Source of the DNA: LMUY01 sp964235495
GTDB taxonomy: Bacteria > Pseudomonadota > Alphaproteobacteria > Acetobacterales > Acetobacteraceae
Direction: 5' to 3'
Length of the DNA stretch: 64,000 nt
Assembly (NCBI GenBank): GCA_964235495.1
Contig: CAXSAX010000019.1
Coordinates: 1-64,000 of the forward strand
Position numbers and translations under genes: made by a program. Shown here one piece after another: positions 58,218 to 64,000 of the stretch. The first letter of the stretch is position 1, and every line of letters begins with the position of its first letter. Below the pieces are notes generated by a model. The model did no database searches, had not been told where the DNA came from, and worked only from the letters and a program-made list of their open reading frames with translations.

Positions 58218-59170
58218 TGGTCGTCAGGATCCTGCTTGTTGGCCTAGCATTGGCCGGGCCGGTCTCAGCCGCGCCTGTGACAGTCGAGAACTGTGGCCGC
58301 CTGATCACCTTTGACCATTCGCCCGCGCATGCTGTCGTCCATGACCTGAATATGAGCGAGATGGCCTTTGCCCTCCACTTGCAGCCGCAGATGGCGGGGG
58401 TCACCGGCATTTCGGGATATTACAAGCGGACTCCAGAGTTCGTAGCAGAGCAAGGTGCCGTTCCGGAGCTGGCACTAAAGTACCCGACGATGGAGACGCT
58501 GCTCGCGGCGGATGCCGACTTCTTCTTCGCCGGCTGGTACTACGGCATGGAACCCGGTGGCGATCTCACGCCCGATACCCTCGCGGCCAAAGGTATTCCG
58601 ACCTACGTGCTGACCGAAAGCTGTGCTCACCTGACCAAGCGCGGTCCGCGAGCCAGCATGGAACTTCTTTACAAGGACGAGTTGGCGCTTGGCCGCATCT
58701 TCGGCAAGGAGGCTGAGGCACAAGCGCTGGTTGACGGATGGAAGGCGCGCATTGCCAAGGTTGCGGCGACGATGCAGGGAGAGGAGACGCCGCGGGTCTT
58801 TGTGTACGACTCGGGAACCACCCAGCCGTTCACCGCCGGCAGGTTTGCCATGCCCACGGCGCTGATTGACGCCGCCGGGGGGCGTAACCTGCTTGACGAC
58901 CAGGAGATGAGTTGGGGCACCACGTCTTGGGAGGACGTAGCCGCGCGCGACCCACAATTCCTCATCCTGCTCGACTACCAGGAAGGGTTCGGCTATCGCG
59001 CGCTGCTGGACTCTCTGCGCGCAAACCCGGCAATGAAGGACAATGACGCCGTTAAACAGGGGCGCTTCATCGCACTGCGCTATGAGCAGCTTACGCCGGG
59101 GCCTGCTAATATCGGCGCGGTGGAAGCGTTGGCAAAGGCACTGCACCCGGACGCTTTCCTGCTACAATGA
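58217..59170 (+). CDS. Metal-chelate ABC transporter substrate-binding protein
   Basis: A 317-residue class III periplasmic binding protein (FecB/BtuF-like). It has a short signal peptide (ILLVGLALAGPVSAA), VHDLNMSEMAFAL, YPTMETLLAADADFFFAGW and a final EALAKALHPDAF. It captures the chelate released by the TonB receptor. It starts at the ATP-binding protein stop and overlaps the permease start (ATGA), so all three components are made together. Confidence 0.88.
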   Translation: MVVRILLVGLALAGPVSAAPVTVENCGRLITFDHSPAHAVVHDLNMSEMAFALHLQPQMAGVTGISGYYKRTPEFVAEQGAVPELALKYPTMETLLAADADFFFAGWYYGMEPGGDLTPDTLAAKGIPTYVLTESCAHLTKRGPRASMELLYKDELALGRIFGKEAEAQALVDGWKARIAKVAATMQGEETPRVFVYDSGTTQPFTAGRFAMPTALIDAAGGRNLLDDQEMSWGTTSWEDVAARDPQFLILLDYQEGFGYRALLDSLRANPAMKDNDAVKQGRFIALRYEQLTPGPANIGAVEALAKALHPDAFLLQ

Positions 59171-60183
59171 CCGGCTATCGCCTGGCAGCGCTCTGGGCAG
59201 CGAGTTTTCTTGTCTTGGCCGGCCTCGTGGTGCTGGGCACCACATTGGGCGCAACCTCGCTGCCGACAGGCGAGGTGGGGCGTGCCTTGCTCGGCGTGGT
59301 CTGGCCAGGGATTGTCGGCGACGTGCCGCTGCGGGTGTCGCGGATCGTGCTTGATCTGCGGTTGCCTCGCGTGCTGCTTGCGATCTGTGTCGGCGCCGGA
59401 CTATCCGTGGTCGGGGCATTGCTGCAAACGGTGACGCGCAACGACCTGGCCGATCCGTTCTTGTTCGGCCTGTCTTCCGGGGCGGCGGCGGGAGCCGTCT
59501 CGGTTATCACGGTGTTTGGCGACCGTCTCGGCCTGTGGACACTGCCGCTCGCCGCTTTCGCAGGGGCACTGCTCGCCGCTATGGCCGTCCTGACCCTGAT
59601 GGCCGGACAGCGCGAGCGTGGGCAGGAAAGACTCGTCATCGCCGGCTTGGCCGTCTCGTTCGTGTTCGGCTCACTCACCAGCTATCTTGTGTTCTCCGGT
59701 GACCAGCGGGCCGCTTCTTCTGTGATGTTCTGGTCGGTCGGAGGCCTCGGCACGGCGAGTTGGAGCAATCTTCCCCTGGCGGCGAGTGGCACCGGGATCG
59801 CTCTGCTGGCCGGACTTCTCTGGCACCGTTCACTCGACGCACTGCTCGGCGGCGAGGACACTGCCCTGTCGCTCGGCGTCAACATCCGCCGGCTACGCCG
59901 AAACGTGTTTTTGCTTTGCGCATTATCGACCGCCTCCCTAGTGGCTCTATCGGGCGTGATCGGCTTCGTTGGGCTGATGATCCCGCACTTGGCGCGAGGC
60001 ATCGTTGGTGTCCGGCACGCGCCCTTACTGGTGACGACGGCTTTACTCGGGGCAATGCTGTTGCTGGCCGGAGACGTCGTGAGCCGGACCATACTGGCCC
60101 CGCAGGAGTTGCCGATCGGCATTATCACTGCCGCCGCTGGAGGAGCCTTCGTGTTGGCGTTAGTGTTTCGGCGTGAGCGTTGA
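59167..60183 (+). CDS. FecCD-type ABC transporter permease
   Basis: A 338-residue membrane protein with about ten hydrophobic segments. Family motifs are RLPRVLLAICVGAGLSVVGA, NDLADPFLFGLSSGAA, GVIGFVGLMIPHLAR and EELPIGI-like LPIGIITAAAGG. It forms the dimeric channel for chelate import. It is the last gene of the receptor-ABC operon. Confidence 0.92.
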   Translation: MTGYRLAALWAASFLVLAGLVVLGTTLGATSLPTGEVGRALLGVVWPGIVGDVPLRVSRIVLDLRLPRVLLAICVGAGLSVVGALLQTVTRNDLADPFLFGLSSGAAAGAVSVITVFGDRLGLWTLPLAAFAGALLAAMAVLTLMAGQRERGQERLVIAGLAVSFVFGSLTSYLVFSGDQRAASSVMFWSVGGLGTASWSNLPLAASGTGIALLAGLLWHRSLDALLGGEDTALSLGVNIRRLRRNVFLLCALSTASLVALSGVIGFVGLMIPHLARGIVGVRHAPLLVTTALLGAMLLLAGDVVSRTILAPQELPIGIITAAAGGAFVLALVFRRER

Positions 60184-60291
60184 CACCAACGCGGCAGGAT
60201 CGGGCAAAAAGTAGAGACTCAGTGCTAAGGTTCGCGACCACAGTGTCCGGCAAACCATCCTTATATGCAGCGGCGCGCAATGATGGACGCA

Positions 60292-61248
60292 TTAACCCGC
60301 AATCAAGGACGGTTTCCGGCGCACGTTGATTGAGACTGGGGCGGATGCCTGACGCAGGATGTTGGAGAATGGACGCACGGTCGTTGAGACGGACGCGAGA
60401 CCGTGCGGCTCGGCGCAGGGTTTATGAGACGGATCGGGCTGGGCAGGACGTTGCGGTCGAAGGGACAGCACAAGATCTGCTGCGGCTCCTCCCATACTCA
60501 CCTTTTCCTGGAGCTGCCTTATGGCATCCCAGTCCGTCTCGAATGTCCGAGACAGATTGGCCGCCTGCCACGTCTCCCGCTCGTGTTGCTCTGCGACGAC
60601 CTTGGCGACGTCGAGGCTGCACTCCGGGCGTGTCCATACGTCGCGCTCGATTGCGGCGACCCGCTCCGCCATGGCTGAAAGCAGTGCTTGGCAGAAGTCC
60701 TCCACCGCCCGTTGCGCTTCTTCGAACGGCGCCGTCAACCGCGCGTGCTGCACGGCCCATCGTGGTCCTGCGGCGTCCATGCCCGTCGCGTCCCAGAGCA
60801 GGTTGACCTCGGAGCCGGTGCGCCAGAAGTGCAGCTCCGGCGCCAGGATGAGTTGATGGAATTGCAGTTGCCGATTGTGCCACCAGGCACAAGCTTCCAA
60901 CCAAAGCTCCTGGGTATCGGGATCGGCCATGCTTGCGATCCGCGATGCTTCCGCAGCGGAGTACCAGCCGAAGAACCGCGAGGCGACGTCCTCGGGCACT
61001 GAGTCAGACACCCATGGCCATATTTCTAGAAGGTCCTCGAACAGTCGGACAACCTGATAATCGACCCACCGACTTCCTCTCGGCTCAAACGGCCGGGCGT
61101 ACTCGAGCAGCCTGCCTACGGCGGTTTCCAGGCACTGCCAGCCATCGGTCAACCCGAACCAGGACAGCGAGCGGTTGCCCAGCGTGCCCCAGGGGGCGAT
61201 ATCCGCGACCGGCCGGAGTTCGAAGCGGAACCGCAAGGAGCCTCTCAC
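60292..61248 (-). CDS. DUF5984 family protein
   Basis: A 318-residue protein from a GTG that overlaps the upstream stop (GTGA). The N-terminus RFRFELRPVADIAPWG, then SWFGLTDGWQC, matches the DUF5984 family, for which no function is known. The last ~60 residues look unlike the family (Pro/Ser-rich), so the original 3' end may be lost. Aromatic-rich middle (SRFFGWYSAAEASRIA). The gene lies alone with a small upstream partner between two metabolic operons. Confidence 0.65.
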   Translation of the reverse strand: MRGSLRFRFELRPVADIAPWGTLGNRSLSWFGLTDGWQCLETAVGRLLEYARPFEPRGSRWVDYQVVRLFEDLLEIWPWVSDSVPEDVASRFFGWYSAAEASRIASMADPDTQELWLEACAWWHNRQLQFHQLILAPELHFWRTGSEVNLLWDATGMDAAGPRWAVQHARLTAPFEEAQRAVEDFCQALLSAMAERVAAIERDVWTRPECSLDVAKVVAEQHERETWQAANLSRTFETDWDAIRQLQEKVSMGGAAADLVLSLRPQRPAQPDPSHKPCAEPHGLASVSTTVRPFSNILRQASAPVSINVRRKPSLIAG

Positions 61249-61688
61249 GTCGGCAACCCGGCTGCACGCATCTGGTCCAGGAGCTCCTGCGAGCGGCCTG
61301 GGTCCAGGTCGCCACGGAGTAGCTGGCGTATCTCGGCCGGCTTGGAGTCGAACTGCTCGACCAGGCTGCGCACGTCGTAGCCGTTTCGGGTCAGCTGCGG
61401 CTCCAGGTCGTCGAACTGGCGCGACAGCACCGCCCCGATGACGCCGGCGTCGATGGGCTTGGCTCCGATCTCGAACCCGGCCTCGAACGCGCGCACGAGG
61501 TGCTGGCCGATCTGCAGCGGGCCATTGGTATAACTCACAAGCAAGTCGAGCGTTCGCCTCCTGCCAAGGCTGTGTGGAAACGCAAAGCGTGTTCTCAAAC
61601 AGACGACATTATTTTCTGTGCACGGCCGAACACGCCGGAAGCGGACAGTTCGGTCCGGAGAAGATGGTAGACGTAAGCGGACTTTCAT
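61245..61688 (-). pseudogene. Fragment, possibly the C-terminus of a AAA+ transposition helper
   Basis: A 147-codon frame. Only the last ~90 residues look like a real domain (GFEIGAKPIDAGVIGAVL, NGYDVRSLVEQFDSKPAEIR, SQELLDQMRAAGLP). To me they resemble the C-terminal helix bundle of ExeA/TniB-like AAA ATPases, but this is from memory and weak. The first ~50 residues look random, so the gene is probably truncated. Its stop overlaps the DUF5984 start. Confidence 0.4.
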
Positions 61689-61793
61689 TATCCGTGCCGA
61701 CCATTGCGCCTCAGACGATCTCCGGAATTCAGCGTGGGCGTGGGATATAGGCGACGTCGCCCGCCCGAGTTGAGGTGGATATGCAAGTAACTT

Positions 61794-63173
61794 TCAATCG
61801 GACACGGCTTTTTCCATGAACGCGAGAAAGCGCGGATGGCTCGCATGGGCGACATTGATACGAAGTGAGGGGGCATGACCCTGCCGATCGGGTCGGAACA
61901 CTCGGCCTGGCGCCAGGAAAATGCTGTGCGCAGCCGCCTGTCGACATAATGCCAGCTCGTCGATACCGGCCGGCAATTCGACCCAAAGATAGAAGCCGCC
62001 ATCCCGAGGTCGCGTGACGTTCAACCCGATGGCAGCGAGGTTGGTCACAGCATGCGACGTCGCTTCCATCACCCGGCCGCGCAACCGGCGGATATGGCGC
62101 AGATAGTGCCCGGCAGAGATCAGGCGGACCACGAAGCGCTCCACGTGGTCCGACGTCGCCACCACGGTCAGCAGCTTGATGTCGGCGATCGAGGCGGCAA
62201 TTCTCGGATGCGCCGCGACGTAGCCGACCCGCAGCGAGGCGGACAGCGTCTTCGAGAACGTGCCGACGTAAAGCACCCGCCGCAGCTGGTCGAGCGCCGC
62301 CAGGCGTGGACTGGCGGCCGGCAGGATGTCGGCGAACGGGTCGCCCTCTACGATCTGGAAGTCGTGCCTTTCGGCGAGTTGCAACAGGCCATGCGCAATG
62401 GGCAGCGATAGCGACCCCCCTGTCGGATTGTGCGCCAGCGACTGGGTGAAAAACAGCTTCGGTCGCAGCGCCGCGGCCTTCGCTCCCAGGTCCTCCAAGT
62501 CCGGGCCGTCCGGGGTGCGCCGGATGCCGACCACCCGTGCTTTGGCCAAGCGCAACTTGCCGTAGAGCGGGTAATAGCCGGGGTCGTCCACCAGCACGGC
62601 GTCGCCAGGTTCCAGCATGTCGCGTATGATGAGGTCCATCGCGTGATTGGCGCCATGCGTGAGCAGCACTTGGTCCGGCGTGCACTGGACCGACCGCTCC
62701 GCCAGTGACAGGCAAATGCGCTCCCGTAGAGGCAGGTAGCCCCAGGAGCTGCCGTAGCCGTGCTCCACGCCCACTCCGCGCGGCCGCATGGCATTGAATT
62801 GGGTACTGAGCTCTGAGCCCTCCATCCACGAGGCCGGGGGGCGGCCGTCGCCGGGCCGCACCTCGTAATGCTGGTCCAGTTGCTCGCGCAGCAGGGAGAC
62901 GAGGTCGATCGCCTCCGCAATGTGCGGCCGGGTGCCCGCCGAGGCCGGGCTGGTGGTGGCGCTCACCACGTAGCCGGAACCGGCCCGCGCCTCCAGCCGG
63001 GCAAGCGCCACCAATCGGTCGTAGACCCCGGCCATGGTGTTCTTCGACACTTGATGGTTGTCCGCCGCCTTGCGGATGGAGGCGACGCGCTGGCCCGGCT
63101 GCAGCCGGCCCTGATCGATCAGGTTGAGATACTGCGCCACGATCGCATCCGTGCGGCTGATCCGTGCGGGCAT
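61794..63173 (-). CDS. MocR-type PLP-dependent transcriptional regulator
   Basis: A 459-residue protein from the ATG at 63173; the frame stays open upstream but without homology. The N-terminal GntR winged helix carries RLQPGQRVASIRKAADNHQV and KNTMAGVYDRL. The class I aminotransferase-like domain has LTHGANHAMDLIIRDM, VDDPGYYPLY, AHNPTGG and the PLP lysine in TFSKTLSASLRVGY. MocR regulators sense PLP or amino compounds and usually control a divergent gene, here the HMG-CoA reductase. Repeated ACTGTCCC boxes lie between them. Confidence 0.92.
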   Translation of the reverse strand: MPARISRTDAIVAQYLNLIDQGRLQPGQRVASIRKAADNHQVSKNTMAGVYDRLVALARLEARAGSGYVVSATTSPASAGTRPHIAEAIDLVSLLREQLDQHYEVRPGDGRPPASWMEGSELSTQFNAMRPRGVGVEHGYGSSWGYLPLRERICLSLAERSVQCTPDQVLLTHGANHAMDLIIRDMLEPGDAVLVDDPGYYPLYGKLRLAKARVVGIRRTPDGPDLEDLGAKAAALRPKLFFTQSLAHNPTGGSLSLPIAHGLLQLAERHDFQIVEGDPFADILPAASPRLAALDQLRRVLYVGTFSKTLSASLRVGYVAAHPRIAASIADIKLLTVVATSDHVERFVVRLISAGHYLRHIRRLRGRVMEATSHAVTNLAAIGLNVTRPRDGGFYLWVELPAGIDELALCRQAAAHSIFLAPGRVFRPDRQGHAPSLRINVAHASHPRFLAFMEKAVSD

Positions 63174-63177
63174 CACG

Positions 63178-63261
63178 ACTGTCCCTCTGCCAGGCCTGGC
63201 ACAGCCTGCCCTGCACCATACTGAACTGTCCCTTGTTGCGCCACACCGTCCCGGGACAGTT
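63178..63261. promoter_or_regulatory. MocR operator candidates (ACTGTCCC boxes)
   Basis: ACTGTCCC occurs at 63178-63185 and 63225-63232 in direct orientation and as its complement GGGACAGT at 63253-63260. The latter is part of a GTCCCGGGAC palindrome at 63248-63257. All lie in the 129-base gap between the MocR and HMG-CoA reductase genes. Two direct boxes plus one inverted box is the usual arrangement of MocR binding sites. Confidence 0.6.
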
Positions 63262-63302
63262 TGGTTGCAACCAGGGCCGGTCGTGGTGCCCAGGAAGGAA
63301 CG

Positions 63303-64000
63303 ATGTCGAACAGCATGATTACGTCGCGGATCAGCGGCTTCCACAAAATGAGCCCTGCAGACCGGCTGGCCGCAGTCGGGAGCTTCGCCGGGCTTGACGA
63401 GGCGACGCTGGCGCAACTGGCCAGGCCCGGCAACCTGGACTCGCACATTGCGGATCACATGATCGAGAACGTCGTCACCACCCTGGCCATCCCGATCGGC
63501 ATCGCGACCAACGTGAAGGTGGATGGCCGCGACGTGCTGGTCCCAATGGCGACGGAGGAGTCCTCGGTCGTCGCCGCGGTCTGCAACTCCGCACGGCAGT
63601 GCTACGAGTCCGGCGGCTTCGTTACATCCGTCTCCGGAACGGAAATGATCGCGCAAATTCAACTGGTGGAGGTCAGCGACCCACAGGCGGCGCGCATCCG
63701 CATCCTGGAGCGCAAGGCGGAAATTGGCGCCGTGTGCGACGCGTGCGACCCGTTACTGCTGCGGCTGGGTGGTGGCTTCCGCGACCTGGAGGTGCGGGTG
63801 ATTGAGGCGCAGGGCGGTCCCATGGTGATCACCCACATCATCGTCGACACCAGGGACGCAATGGGCGCCAACACGGTCAACACGATGGCGGAGCGACTGG
63901 CGCCTGATATCGAGGCGTGGACTGGCGGCAAGGTCTATCTGCGCATCCTGTCCAACCTAGCTGACCGGCGGCTAGCCCGCGCCCGCGCCACCTGGACGGC
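63303..64000 (+). CDS. mvaA: Class II hydroxymethylglutaryl-CoA reductase (partial, runs off the window)
   Basis: 232 residues are visible. They match class II HMG-CoA reductase: ISGFHKMSPADRLAAVGSFA, DHMIENVVTTLAIPIGIATN, the catalytic Glu in PMATEESSVVAA, and DTRDAMGANTVNTMAE, then RILSNLADRRLARAR. It interconverts HMG-CoA and mevalonate; class II enzymes serve either in mevalonate degradation or in synthesis. AGGAAGGA precedes the ATG. The gene is uncommon in alphaproteobacteria and may have been acquired. Its control by the divergent MocR gene is likely. Confidence 0.93.
   Translation, partial: MSNSMITSRISGFHKMSPADRLAAVGSFAGLDEATLAQLARPGNLDSHIADHMIENVVTTLAIPIGIATNVKVDGRDVLVPMATEESSVVAAVCNSARQCYESGGFVTSVSGTEMIAQIQLVEVSDPQAARIRILERKAEIGAVCDACDPLLLRLGGGFRDLEVRVIEAQGGPMVITHIIVDTRDAMGANTVNTMAERLAPDIEAWTGGKVYLRILSNLADRRLARARATWT

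Overview
The window looks like chromosome from a GC-rich alphaproteobacterium, most likely a Rhodospirillales/Acetobacteraceae relative. The evidence is a complete PhyR-NepR-EcfG general stress response module, tightly packed GC-rich operons with ATGA-type overlaps, and family-level resemblance of many proteins. No rRNA, tRNA or CRISPR array was seen. The taxonomic placement is an inference.

Region 1 (about 1-13.6 kb) is ordinary housekeeping and accessory metabolism. It holds a Baeyer-Villiger-type monooxygenase/SDR/DUF4142 operon, ModA with a divergent Mop protein, an MFS exporter, ribosomal protein L33, a methyltransferase, RecQ, an OmpA-like lipoprotein, the CydDC exporter and an M20 amidohydrolase. 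Region 2 (13.6-17.7 kb) is the general stress response: an HWE/HisKA_2 kinase, NepR, two EcfG-like sigma factors and divergent PhyR.

Region 3 (17.7-34.5 kb) is a seven-gene, nearly gap-free operon for alpha-glucan and trehalose metabolism: glgE, treS-maltokinase, glgB, treZ, malQ, treY, otsA. It encodes synthesis steps of all three classical trehalose routes plus the GlgE glucan route. A near-consensus EcfG promoter lies between phyR and glgE, which would place the operon under stress control.

Region 4 (34.5-37.2 kb) is a graveyard of mobile DNA: IS66 fragments, a broken IS5-family transposase and the tail of a tyrosine recombinase. It marks the entry to a lower-GC, island-like segment. Region 5 (37.3-51.5 kb) is the most unusual part. 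An RcnR-like Ni/Co sensor, an AmiC/AmiR amide-sensing pair and an AmiE aliphatic amidase bracket a compact set of genes. That set contains two paralogous tubulin/FtsZ-like GTPases, a small unknown protein between them, a CobW GTPase, a peroxiredoxin, a [2Fe-2S] protein, an alpha/beta-hydrolase that lacks its nucleophile, a 2H-phosphoesterase-like protein, a MoxR/CbbQ-type AAA+ ATPase, a CbbO/NorD-type VWA protein and a RidA protein. The set recalls a nitrile hydratase locus (AmiC-like sensor, CobW activator, Co transporter, amidase), but no nitrile hydratase subunit is present. I consider this the best candidate for an undescribed system.

Region 6 (51.7-60.2 kb) contains a second broken IS5-type transposase, a NiCoT nickel/cobalt permease behind an RcnR/FrmR-like C6-tract operator, a truncated CobW tail, a DUF1826 protein, and a TonB receptor with a FecBCD-type ABC importer. 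Region 7 (60.2-64 kb) holds a DUF5984 protein and an upstream fragment, then a MocR-type regulator divergent from a class II HMG-CoA reductase that runs off the window. Repeated ACTGTCCC boxes lie between those two genes.
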